Part shown: one piece after another, positions 18,792 to 27,200 of the stretch | How the letters are laid out: every line of letters starts with the position of its first letter | Numbering within the stretch: the stretch's first letter is position 1 | Assembly (NCBI GenBank): GCA_013360465.1 | Contig: JABWBO010000012.1 | Coordinates: forward strand, 1-64,000 | DNA from: Anaerolineae bacterium | GTDB taxonomy: Bacteria > Chloroflexota > Anaerolineae > Aggregatilineales > Phototrophicaceae | Direction of reading: 5' to 3' | Length of the DNA stretch: 64,000 bases | The notes under the pieces: generated by a model | Database searches by the model: none | What the model was told of the DNA's origin: nothing | What the model saw: only the letters and a program-made list of their open reading frames with translations | Position numbers and translations under genes: made by a program

Positions 18792-18820
18792 ATAGTAGCA
18801 GTCTCCCCTTGGCAAGTCAA
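18792..18820 (-). promoter_or_regulatory. Sigma-70-type promoter of the ribosomal protein cluster
   Basis: On the minus strand: TTGACT (18815-18820), a 17-base spacer, then TACTAT (18792-18797). Both hexamers are 5/6 to consensus with ideal spacing. It faces rpsL and is the likely main promoter for the cluster. Confidence 0.75.
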
Positions 18821-18883
18821 GGGTGACTGACGCTGGGGCATCTGTAGATTATAATATCATTAAAATGGATGGAGAGAGAGGCT

Positions 18884-18899
18884 GCGTCCGAGAGGACGC
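18884..18899. other. GC hairpin with GAGA tetraloop
   Basis: GCGTCC-GAGA-GGACGC lies 4 bases past the stop of the FHA-receiver gene (which ends at 18904) and before the divergent-side promoter region. Without a T-tract it is only a possible terminator. Confidence 0.35.
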
Positions 18900-18903
18900 G
18901 CCG

Positions 18904-19809
18904 TCATCCGGCGCTGACGGCGCTCACAGCGGTGTTCAACGCCTGAATCAGATTGGCGACGGCGACCGGCTTGTTCAGTACAACATCCGCCCCCGCCTCA
19001 CGCGCCTGATTGACCTGGTAGCCGCCCGTCCCGCCACCGCCGATCACCAGCACCGGGACGGGGTGTGCAAGCTTCTGGCGGCGGACATAACGCACCAGGT
19101 CGAGAGCGTTCATATCGGGGAGCATCATGTCCAGGACGATGGCATCGGGCATCGACTGGAAGACGTAGCCCAGCCCCTTGGTCACATCGGTGACCAGAGT
19201 CGTGCGAAAGCCGACTCCCTCCAGCGCATCCTTGAAGACGCTGCCGACATCCGGGTCGTTTTCGACGATCAGCACGCGCCGCCCGTTGCCGGTGACGGGC
19301 AGGGTAGCTTCCGGCGTCAGCAGAGGCATTTCAGAAGTGGCGGCATAGGCGTGGGACGGGACCACCGCCAGCGACATCTGCATCCGAAGCTGTCCGAATT
19401 GCAGTTCGTCGCCATGACGCAGCCGTTTCTCCGCCCCCGGTTCGCAGATCACCCCGTTGAGGCGTGTGCCGTTGGTGCTGTTCAGATCGCGCAGGCTGAG
19501 GCGGTTGTTCTTGATGGTGATCACCGCGTGACGGCGCGACACGCCCTTGCTGAAGGCGTCGAACGGGGTGAGATCGACTTCCGGGCGGTAGCCGCTGCTG
19601 ACATCACCGCGTCCGATGATCATGGCGTCGCGCACCTGAACCTGAAGTGTCGTCGCCGTACCGACGATACGAAATTCGACCACCCAGGGCAGAGTCAGGT
19701 CCAGAGGTCCGGTTTGAACGCCGGAGGCTGAGCGCACAGGTTCCGGGTCGGATTCCGGCAGTTCGAGGTGTCGGGTCGTCGCTCTGCTGGTCGGCTCGCC
19801 TGGGATCAT
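18904..19809 (-). CDS. FHA domain fused to a response-regulator receiver domain
   Basis: A 301-residue cytoplasmic signalling protein. Residues about 45-150 form an FHA domain with IIGRG (64-68), SRRHA (91-95) and DLNSTNGTRLNG (108-119), the phosphothreonine-binding set. Residues about 177-298 are a receiver domain with acidic pocket END, phospho-acceptor Asp227 (VLDMMLP) and Lys280 (LNKP). The conserved Thr/Ser of the receiver switch is missing: VLVIGGGG has glycines there. FHA links it to Ser/Thr kinases (one is encoded at 40.3-43.3 kb), the receiver to histidine kinases, so it may join both kinds of signalling. AGGAAACCC precedes the ATG. Confidence 0.85.
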   Translation of the reverse strand: MIPGEPTSRATTRHLELPESDPEPVRSASGVQTGPLDLTLPWVVEFRIVGTATTLQVQVRDAMIIGRGDVSSGYRPEVDLTPFDAFSKGVSRRHAVITIKNNRLSLRDLNSTNGTRLNGVICEPGAEKRLRHGDELQFGQLRMQMSLAVVPSHAYAATSEMPLLTPEATLPVTGNGRRVLIVENDPDVGSVFKDALEGVGFRTTLVTDVTKGLGYVFQSMPDAIVLDMMLPDMNALDLVRYVRRQKLAHPVPVLVIGGGGTGGYQVNQAREAGADVVLNKPVAVANLIQALNTAVSAVSAG

Positions 19810-19933
19810 GGGTTTCCTGCCTTGTTAGATAAACGCAGACGACAATGTGGGGCATTGCGCTAGTATCACATTACTCTAAGGAACAGGATACTCCCCATAG
19901 TCCTGTGGTACTGATAAGAAACCATTCTGATTT

Positions 19934-20941
19934 CTAGAGCCGGTCGAGAAGCACTTTGCCCGCCGCCAAGCCGGACAGCACCGCCCCTTCCAGGCGCGGT
20001 CCGCCGAAAGCGTCCCCCGCAAACAGCAGATTCCCATGTCCCCGGGCGATCAGCGTCCGCTCTGGATAAACACTGACCGGGCGTGAATAGCGCCAGCGCT
20101 TCAACTGCGCGTCGAGTACCCTGGTCTCACCAAGAATAGGCATCACATCAACGCGGAAAGCGTTCAGGATGGACTCGTCGGTTTGGTCCCACAGCTGGCG
20201 GCTGTAAGTCCCCGTTGCCTGCATGGTCAGGATCGTCGCCTCCGGGGAAATGCCTTTCGCGCGGTTGTCAGCGATCCAGTGAATGTTGGCGTTTTCGCGC
20301 TGGATCGCCCCCGGGGAGGGCAGGAAGATCGGACGGTCCACCAGGAACATCGCCGTCAGACACATTTCATATTGGATCGCCTTGAGCGCCGCCTCATCCT
20401 CGGCGTGCAGCCCAACACCCCCGGACTCTACCAGATCGAGAGACTGTGGAACGGGAGGCGTGAGCAGGACCGCCGACGCTGCGAGCTGCCCCTTCCCTTC
20501 CATATCGACATACCAGCGACCAAGCTGTGAACGCACCGCCTTCACGCGCACATCGGTGAAGACTTGCAGCCCTTCGCCGGCATGCTTGGCAAGCTGGTTC
20601 ATACCGCCGCGCACCGCATAACGAGGATGCCCGTCACGAGTGCCGATCAGGCTGCCATCCGTCCACCCGCGCGACCACTCGAAGACCAGTCCTTCCGCCA
20701 GCCAGCGCTCGACGTAAACGCCGAATTCCGGGGTACGCACCGTGAAGAACTGCGCGCCGTGATCGGCAGCGCCCTCGCCGATTCGGCGGGTTGCCAGGCG
20801 TCCGCCGACGCTGCGCCCCTTGTCGATGAGGATGACCTCTTTGCCGGCATCCTTCAACACGCGCGCTGCCATCAATCCGCAGATGCCCGCGCCCACGATA
20901 ATCACATCTATCACATAGGTTTGCGTCATGTCATCCGTCAT
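19934..20941 (-). CDS. Renalase-like FAD/NAD(P)-dependent amine oxidase
   Basis: A 335-residue flavoprotein. An N-terminal Rossmann motif (IVGAGICGLMAA) is followed by DKGRSVGGRLATRR and GAADHGAQFFTVR, the pattern of the renalase-type NAD(P)/FAD oxidoreductases, and the C-terminal FAD-contact GNLLFAGDAFGGPRLEGAVLSGLAAG. Bacterial renalases oxidise off-pathway isomers of NAD(P)H; substrate here is not known. Start may be ATG 20941 or 20929. No operon partner is evident: gaps of about 100 bases on each side. Confidence 0.8.
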   Translation of the reverse strand: MTDDMTQTYVIDVIIVGAGICGLMAARVLKDAGKEVILIDKGRSVGGRLATRRIGEGAADHGAQFFTVRTPEFGVYVERWLAEGLVFEWSRGWTDGSLIGTRDGHPRYAVRGGMNQLAKHAGEGLQVFTDVRVKAVRSQLGRWYVDMEGKGQLAASAVLLTPPVPQSLDLVESGGVGLHAEDEAALKAIQYEMCLTAMFLVDRPIFLPSPGAIQRENANIHWIADNRAKGISPEATILTMQATGTYSRQLWDQTDESILNAFRVDVMPILGETRVLDAQLKRWRYSRPVSVYPERTLIARGHGNLLFAGDAFGGPRLEGAVLSGLAAGKVLLDRL

Positions 20942-21043
20942 TCACGACCATTGAGGTCCGCTACCATGCGCCCTATTCTATCGCGGAATCAACAGGGACG
21001 GCATAGCCTACCGTCCCTGTTCAGTTAACGTCCGCGAATCAGT

Positions 21044-22213
21044 CTATCGGAAGAGTTCACGCACGATGACGTTGCGCTGAATTTCGCTCGTCCCTTCGTA
21101 GATCTGGAACACCTTCACATCGCGCATCAGCTTCTCGACCGGGTATTCGCGCATGTAGCCATAGCCACCGAAGACCTGCACAGCGTCCACCGTGACCTTC
21201 ATCGCCATATCCGCCGCGAACGCCTTCGCCATGGCGATCACCTTTGGATTCTCGATGCCGTGATCGACCAACCATGCCGCCTGATACACCAGCAGGCGGG
21301 CAGCTTCGATATTCATCGCCATATCGGCGATCTTGTGTCCGATTGCCTGATGCTGCCAGATCGGCAGCCCAAAGGTCTCGCGTTCCTTGGCGTACTTCAC
21401 CGATTCTTCCAGCGCCCGCCGCGCCACACCGACCGCGCCCGCCGCCACGCCGGGACGACTGTGATCGAAGACCTTCATCGCCAGCAGAAAACCCATGCCT
21501 TCTGCGCCGATGCGGTTGTCCGCCGGCACTTCGACGTTTTCGAAGGTGATCTCGGCAGTATCCGCAGCGCGCTGCCCCAGCTTGTCGAAGTGCCGGCTGA
21601 CCTTGATGCCGGGCGTATCGCGATCGACGACAAAGCAGGAGATTCCGCGATGCCTGGCAGCGGGATCGGTCACGGCAAAAACGGTGTAGAAACTGGCGTA
21701 GTTGACATTGCTGATGAAAATCTTCGAGCCGTTGAGGACGTACTTGCCGTCAGCGCGCTCGGCGCGCGTTTGCATCCCGACGACGTTCGACCCCGCCGCC
21801 GGTTCTGTCACACAGTAGGCGGCGAGTTCACCCCTGTTCACCATGCGCTCGCCCAGCCAGTGATCTTTCTGGGCTTCGGTCCCCCCCAGCAGGATCGGCA
21901 GCGACGACAGGTTGTTGACGCCCATCGCCGTGCTGATACCGGAACATCCATACGCCAATTCTTCGGTGACAATCGCCTCTTCCAGCACACTCGCACCGGG
22001 TCCACCGTACTGATCCGGGATGTTCAGATTGACCAGCCCGACTTCGCGCCCCTTGTTGATCACGTCGATGGGAAACTCGCCGGTCTTGTCATAGTGTTCT
22101 GCGACCGGAATGATCTCTTTCGTGGCGAAATCGCGCGCGAGCTTCTGGAGCTGCTTCTGCTCCACGCTCAGTTCGAACTGCACGCCCGCCGCTGTCATAT
22201 CTTTTGTCGTCAT
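21044..22213 (-). CDS. Acyl-CoA dehydrogenase
   Basis: Flavoenzyme of acyl-CoA beta-oxidation or branched-chain degradation. Visible: YCVTEPAAGSNVVGMQTRA and NGSKIFISN in the N-terminal/middle domains, KERETFGLPIWQHQAIGHKIADMA in the C-terminal helix bundle, and the catalytic-glutamate region QIYEGTSEIQRNVIVRELFR at the end. 389 residues from ATG 22213, which follows GAGGACATTTGGCG; the ORF-track start is a TTG two codons earlier. The Glu in YEGTSE is where short-chain enzymes have the base. An enoyl-CoA hydratase that could act next lies far away at 44 kb. Confidence 0.93.
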   Translation of the reverse strand: MTTKDMTAAGVQFELSVEQKQLQKLARDFATKEIIPVAEHYDKTGEFPIDVINKGREVGLVNLNIPDQYGGPGASVLEEAIVTEELAYGCSGISTAMGVNNLSSLPILLGGTEAQKDHWLGERMVNRGELAAYCVTEPAAGSNVVGMQTRAERADGKYVLNGSKIFISNVNYASFYTVFAVTDPAARHRGISCFVVDRDTPGIKVSRHFDKLGQRAADTAEITFENVEVPADNRIGAEGMGFLLAMKVFDHSRPGVAAGAVGVARRALEESVKYAKERETFGLPIWQHQAIGHKIADMAMNIEAARLLVYQAAWLVDHGIENPKVIAMAKAFAADMAMKVTVDAVQVFGGYGYMREYPVEKLMRDVKVFQIYEGTSEIQRNVIVRELFR

Positions 22214-22254
22214 CGCCAAATGTCCTCAAGAAAAAGAATCGAATGCAGATTTGA

Positions 22255-23091
22255 TTATTCTAGCAGGTCCAGCAGCGCTTCGGCAATCTGACGATGCCCG
22301 TTCGCATCCGGGTGCTTATCGGCGAAGCTCAGGCGGGTAGTATAGGGCGCGATGGGGACCGCACGGGGGGTGATCGGCGTCAGCACGTCGTCATAGCCGA
22401 CGATCAGCACGCGCGGATCGTTGCTGAAGGCGCTCACTTCGCTCTGGTATGCCTCCAGGTCGCGCCCGGCGTTGCTGAAACGCGGATCGCCCGCTTGCAG
22501 GACGACCGGCAGAAAACGCCAGTACAGCGCCGTCCAGGGCAGATCGGGGAAGCGGTCTTCCGGCGCGAAGCTCGGTTCGAAAATCGGGTCGGCGTCATTA
22601 TCGCTGATCAGGTAAATGATGCGCGCCTCTGGCGGTTGAGTTGCGACGGCGCGGCGGATGTTGGTGATATTGAAAGCGGGCATCCCGGCATTGACGACGC
22701 GGACGCCGGGATTAGCCTGAGCGATCAGGTTAACGAAGGTCTGCTCATCGCTGACTCCCAGACCAAAAGTCACGCTGTCGCCGACGAAAACCAGCAGGGA
22801 TGTGCCGCCCGAACTGCTGTCTGGGACGAGCCGCGTACCATCTTCCAGCATGGTGACGACGCTGCGCGACAGGGTGTAGCGCCCCGCCGCGTAGGTGTAG
22901 CCCGCCGGAGCTGGGAGAATCTGATCGGTCAGAATCTTGTAGTCGCGGATATAACGCAGCCCGACCGGGTCGAGCGAAAGCAGCCCTTCCAGCAGCAGCA
23001 GCGCCAGGATCATCCCGGTCAGCGCCGCGATCAGCCGGCGCGCCCAGATCGCGCCGCGCGTTGGCGCGGGTTTGACCTGCGGAGCGCTCAC
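22255..23091 (-). CDS. Membrane-anchored SGNH/GDSL hydrolase
   Basis: A hydrolase or O-acyltransferase-type esterase with its catalytic domain outside the membrane. The start is a GTG at 23091 that overlaps the glpC stop (GTGA); the 351-residue ORF is too long because it runs through glpC. One N-terminal helix (about residues 20-40), then block I VGDSVTFG with Ser106, block II NAGMPAFN, block III-like SDND, and the catalytic His region DKHPDANGHRQIAEAL. Translational coupling to glpC suggests it belongs to the glycerol operon, perhaps releasing glycerol or acyl groups, but this is inference. Confidence 0.8.
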   Translation of the reverse strand: MSAPQVKPAPTRGAIWARRLIAALTGMILALLLLEGLLSLDPVGLRYIRDYKILTDQILPAPAGYTYAAGRYTLSRSVVTMLEDGTRLVPDSSSGGTSLLVFVGDSVTFGLGVSDEQTFVNLIAQANPGVRVVNAGMPAFNITNIRRAVATQPPEARIIYLISDNDADPIFEPSFAPEDRFPDLPWTALYWRFLPVVLQAGDPRFSNAGRDLEAYQSEVSAFSNDPRVLIVGYDDVLTPITPRAVPIAPYTTRLSFADKHPDANGHRQIAEALLDLLE

Positions 23092-24377
23092 AACGCCATC
23101 AATCCATAGGCTGCCGCGAGGACCTGCACCGGATGCACGACGCGCTTGCCCGTCGCATGGGCGATCTGCCAGCGACAGGTCTCGCTGTCGCAGATCACCG
23201 GGCTGGCGATGTCCGGCGCAGCCGCCTGTTCGAAGAGCGGACGCCCGACATCCATGCCGATCTGGTATTTTTCCACTTTGTAGCCATAGGTTCCGGCGAT
23301 GCCGCAGCACGCCGCATCTGCCAGACGCACGCGCAGTCCAGGCACGAGGTCGAACAGGTCGAGCGCCGGCTGCCCCATGTTGTGCGCCTTCTGCTGGCAG
23401 GGGGCGTGATAAAGCAGTACGCCTTCTGTCGAGAAGGGGTGAAAATCCTGACGCAGTTCCCCACGCCGCACCAGCATCAGCAGGAACTCGCTGATGTCGT
23501 AGGTATCGGCTGCGACCACGTCGCGCGCCGGGTGTTCGAGCTGAAGGATCTCGCGGTAGTCCGACTTCAGGCTGAGCGTGCAGGATGTACTCGCCCCGAC
23601 TATCGGGATGCCGCGTTCGGCATATTCACGCAGCCAGTCGAGGTTGCGCCGGGCATAGGCACGAGCGGCGTCGAATTCGCCGTTGGACTGCATGGGCAGC
23701 CCACAGCAGTTTTGTTCCGGCAGGACCACATCGTAGCCGTTGTGCGCCAGCACCATGACCGCCGCCTTAGAGGTCGCCAGTTCGAAATAATTGCCGGCGC
23801 AGGCGTGGAAATAAGCGATCTGACCGCGCGCTTCGCCCTCTGGCTGCGGCTTGTGACGGGCGAACCAGTCGCGAAAAGAGGTGAATTCGAAATGCGGCAG
23901 CGGGGCGTCGCGGTGAATGCCGATCACCTTCTCGACGACGATGCGCGCCGGGCGCAGGTTCGCCCCCCAGTTGACCAGCGGGGCGAAGCGGTGACCCAAT
24001 TTACCCATCAGTTCTGAGCGCCCCAGCAGGCGGTTGCGCAGCGGTATCTTGCCGTCGTAGAGTCGCTCGCGAGCGCGGGCGTTCATCTCCATGATTTTGA
24101 CGCCGTGTGGGCAGACCATCGTACAGATGCCGCATCCAGAGCAGTAATCCACGCTCTTATCCGGCGAGTCGTTTCCGCGCGGCTCGGTCATGCGGAAGCG
24201 CTGCGCCTGCGGTCCTACCGTCTTAGGTCCGGGGAACAGCTCGGTGACTGGAGCCACCGGACACGCCGATGTGCAGATGTTGCACTTCACGCATAGATCG
24301 GCAGTGAACTCCGCTGCGAAATACTGATCCGGCGCAAACGGGTCCTGGATGAACTCCGGTTTGATCAGAGAAGTCAC
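23088..24377 (-). CDS. glpC: Anaerobic glycerol-3-phosphate dehydrogenase subunit C (iron-sulfur)
   Basis: Membrane-associated electron-transfer subunit that passes electrons from the GlpAB flavoenzyme to quinone. Two N-terminal 4Fe-4S motifs (CVKCNICTSACP and CSGCGICTMVCP) and two CCG domains (NCCGLPMQSNG and AACCGIAGTYG) are clear. 429 residues. GTG start with AAAGGTG upstream. It follows the glpAB fusion by 15 bases. A distant heterodisulfide-reductase-type or LutA-like subunit is less likely given the glp neighbours. Confidence 0.93.
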   Translation of the reverse strand: MTSLIKPEFIQDPFAPDQYFAAEFTADLCVKCNICTSACPVAPVTELFPGPKTVGPQAQRFRMTEPRGNDSPDKSVDYCSGCGICTMVCPHGVKIMEMNARARERLYDGKIPLRNRLLGRSELMGKLGHRFAPLVNWGANLRPARIVVEKVIGIHRDAPLPHFEFTSFRDWFARHKPQPEGEARGQIAYFHACAGNYFELATSKAAVMVLAHNGYDVVLPEQNCCGLPMQSNGEFDAARAYARRNLDWLREYAERGIPIVGASTSCTLSLKSDYREILQLEHPARDVVAADTYDISEFLLMLVRRGELRQDFHPFSTEGVLLYHAPCQQKAHNMGQPALDLFDLVPGLRVRLADAACCGIAGTYGYKVEKYQIGMDVGRPLFEQAAAPDIASPVICDSETCRWQIAHATGKRVVHPVQVLAAAYGLMAL

Positions 24378-24392
24378 GTCACACCTTTACCA

Positions 24393-27191
24393 TTATCTCA
24401 CCTGCTGAAGTGCAAGTATCGCCTGGATGGCGGCGTGCGCTCCGCTGGCAACATCGACACCTTCCGTGCAGCCTTCGATGATCGGGCTGCTGCCCGACAG
24501 CAGTCTGCCGGCGGCGAACAGGTTTGCGGCTACTGTGCCGCCAGTGCTGTCGAGCGGGCGCAGCGCCGGGTCGGTCAGAATGCCGACGCGGTGAATCGGC
24601 TGCGAGCTTTCTCCCAGAAGCGGCGCGGAAAACCAGTCCGCTACCGGCGGGGTCTCAACGACGTTCATGCCGCCGACGCTCTCATGAACCGCCCCCCGAT
24701 AGTCGCTCTCCAGCCCGCCGCCATACAAGCCGCCGGTCGCCAGGATCACGGCGTCGGCGGGGACCAGTCGGGGGCGGTGATGCGCCGCCGTCTCGGCATA
24801 GACGCCGGCAGCCCGTTCGTCGTCGTAGGCGAGTCCCTGAACGGATGTGCCTACAGTGAAACGCGCCCCGGCTGCCAGGAGCGCCGTCCGCAGGCGGTGG
24901 TAGAGACGCAAACCGGGCACGGATGGGGTGAGCGTGGGAATCTCGACCACCGGACAGCCCAGTTCGTCCGCCAGGATATGCCGCGTCTCCAGCTTGAAGC
25001 CCAGCACCGCCGGAAAGGCGGCCACCTGCGCGCCGGCGCGTTTTGGTTTGACAACATCGATCAGGGTGCGCAGACCGGCGGGGGTATCCAGCCAGGCGGC
25101 GACATCGACCGTCCAGGTGTCGAAGTTGCCCATCTTCACCGGCAGCGGAATGGAGATTGCATTAGCATCGATTCCCTGGCGGCGCAGGTTGTCGGCGCAC
25201 AAGGTCGGATAGAAGTCGCGCCAGCCGTCGAAGCCGACGATCAGGACTTGGCGGTCGGTCAGCGCCGGATAGGGTTCGCCCACCGTGAACGCCACCGGTC
25301 TCAGGAAGCCGGCAGCAGTGATGGCACGGATCGGTCCGCCCGGTTCGGCGCTTGATTCCAGCGGCACGCGACTATCGATGACGGCTAAGCCCGCCGCCAG
25401 CGACTCGCGCGCTCTGGCATAAGGGTGAGCGGCGTTTTCAGCGAGGACATCGACATCGCCGGTCTCGACCCAGCCCGGATGCAGGGTCAGCGCCCCCTGT
25501 CCCATCGCCAGGACTTCCACTTTCGCCCCGGCATCGACGGCAGTCAGCGCCGCCGTCAGTCCGGCAAGTCCCGCGCCCACGACCACGATACGCGGCGAAC
25601 GTCCGTTGGTGAAATTCAGCGCCGGGCGGCGGGCGCTCGACCAATCCGGGGCGGTCTGTGCCGCCGCCGCGCCCCCTAACCCCATCACACGCCTGTAGAG
25701 ATGTTCCGCCAGCAGCACCTGACGCAGATTGTGCCCCCAAAGCAGCGGTTTCATCCCCAGGAATCGGCGCTCAGCGAACTCGCACAGCAGCTCCAGGGTG
25801 TGTTCCGGGCTGTCATGGACGACTTCATGACGGATCGCGGCTGTGCGATAGGCGCAGAAACCGCCCTGGCAGGGTCCCATACCGACTCGCAGATCGCGGC
25901 GCAGATCGTGCAGCGTGTTCACATCGCCCCCTTGCAGCGCCGCGCGAATCTGCGGCTCGGTGACGATCTCGCACTCGCAGATCAGCGCGCCCCGGTTTTC
26001 GCCGTGTTCCAGCGCGCTCAGGCGGTCGGGCAGGCGATGCAGATGCGGCTCGGCGGAGGGCAGCGTCGTCTCGGCGGTTCGGCAGGAGGTGGTCACGTTC
26101 AGCCTGGCACAGATCACATCGCAGGCTTTTTCTGCCATCAGCCGGTACGTCGTCAGTTTGCCGCCCAGGATGCTGATCAGACCCTCGACGCCATCCGTCT
26201 CGGCATGATCCAGCACGGTGAAAGTGCGCTTCGCGCCGCGCCCGTCGCCGCCAGGATCATAGAGCGGACGAACGCCGCCCCAGGCGCGCAGGATGCGCGC
26301 GCGGCTGATCCCCGGTGTCATCGCTTCCGTCTCGTCCAGGATGCGCTCCACCTCCCAGCGTTCGACGCGGACATCGCCGGGGTCATCGGTGGCGACGCTG
26401 GTCGTGCCGATCACGCTCACTGTGCCAACCGGGACGAAGATGTCGCCGTCGCCAGGCGCGCGCAGTTTGTTGATAACCGTGTTCACCCAGCGGATGTTGT
26501 ACGCCAGCATCGCCCCCCGGCTGAGGCGCATCTTGAACGACGCGCCCGCCATCTCGCCGATCTGCGCCGCCCAGGGTCCAGCGGCGTTGATGGCGGCGGC
26601 GAAACCGATATCGAAGCTCTGATCATTGCGCAGATTGCGCAGCCGCGCGCCGGTGAGGCGGTTTCCCGTCTTGTGGAACGCCTCCACCCGATGATAGGTG
26701 AGAAAAGTCGCCTTGCCGGTCGCTTTTGCCCCTGCCATCAGCCCGTGCAGCAGGTCCCAGGCGTCGCAGGAGCCGTCCGGCACTTCGTAGACGGCTTCCA
26801 AGCGGGGATTGAGGATCCGTTCGCGGCGCAGCGCTTCCGATAGGCTGACTTCGCGCGTCGGGATGCCGGCGTCGGCGCAGCCTTGGACGAATTTTTCGGC
26901 ATAAGTCGGATCATCGCCGGGGCAGAGGACGAAATACCCGCCGGTATCTTCGACCGCCTCCGGCGCGATACGGCGCAGGATGCGATTTTCGTCGATGCAC
27001 TCTCTGGCGCTTTCCGGGTCACGGACGGCATAGCGCGCCCCTGAATGCAGCAGTCCGTGATAGCGCCCGCTCGTGCCGGTCGCCAGATCGCCCATTTCGA
27101 CCAGCACCACCCGGACGCCTCGAAGCGCCAAGTCCCAGGCGATCCCACCGCCGGTCGCCCCGCCACCGATCACCAATACATCACAGTCCAT
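24393..27191 (-). CDS. glpA: Fused GlpA-GlpB glycerol-3-phosphate dehydrogenase
   Basis: Oxidises glycerol-3-phosphate to dihydroxyacetone phosphate. The 932 residues contain, in order: a GlpA/GlpD-type FAD domain (VLVIGGGATGGGIAWDLALRG at the start, SGRYHGLLHSGARYA), a BFD-like [2Fe-2S] domain near 400-460 (ICECEIVT...GMGPCQGGFC), a linker, and a second flavoprotein half from about 533 (IVVVGAGLAGLTAALTAVDAG) that matches GlpB. In E. coli GlpA and GlpB are separate proteins, so this is a fusion of both. Lies between glpK (10 bases away) and glpC (15 bases). Confidence 0.9.
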   Translation of the reverse strand: MDCDVLVIGGGATGGGIAWDLALRGVRVVLVEMGDLATGTSGRYHGLLHSGARYAVRDPESARECIDENRILRRIAPEAVEDTGGYFVLCPGDDPTYAEKFVQGCADAGIPTREVSLSEALRRERILNPRLEAVYEVPDGSCDAWDLLHGLMAGAKATGKATFLTYHRVEAFHKTGNRLTGARLRNLRNDQSFDIGFAAAINAAGPWAAQIGEMAGASFKMRLSRGAMLAYNIRWVNTVINKLRAPGDGDIFVPVGTVSVIGTTSVATDDPGDVRVERWEVERILDETEAMTPGISRARILRAWGGVRPLYDPGGDGRGAKRTFTVLDHAETDGVEGLISILGGKLTTYRLMAEKACDVICARLNVTTSCRTAETTLPSAEPHLHRLPDRLSALEHGENRGALICECEIVTEPQIRAALQGGDVNTLHDLRRDLRVGMGPCQGGFCAYRTAAIRHEVVHDSPEHTLELLCEFAERRFLGMKPLLWGHNLRQVLLAEHLYRRVMGLGGAAAAQTAPDWSSARRPALNFTNGRSPRIVVVGAGLAGLTAALTAVDAGAKVEVLAMGQGALTLHPGWVETGDVDVLAENAAHPYARARESLAAGLAVIDSRVPLESSAEPGGPIRAITAAGFLRPVAFTVGEPYPALTDRQVLIVGFDGWRDFYPTLCADNLRRQGIDANAISIPLPVKMGNFDTWTVDVAAWLDTPAGLRTLIDVVKPKRAGAQVAAFPAVLGFKLETRHILADELGCPVVEIPTLTPSVPGLRLYHRLRTALLAAGARFTVGTSVQGLAYDDERAAGVYAETAAHHRPRLVPADAVILATGGLYGGGLESDYRGAVHESVGGMNVVETPPVADWFSAPLLGESSQPIHRVGILTDPALRPLDSTGGTVAANLFAAGRLLSGSSPIIEGCTEGVDVASGAHAAIQAILALQQVR

Positions 27192-27200
27192 CGCATTGGC

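Noticed and set aside
17558-18826. 422-residue plus-strand ORF over rpsG/rpsL and their leader
   Set aside because: Crosses two real genes and a promoter in antisense.
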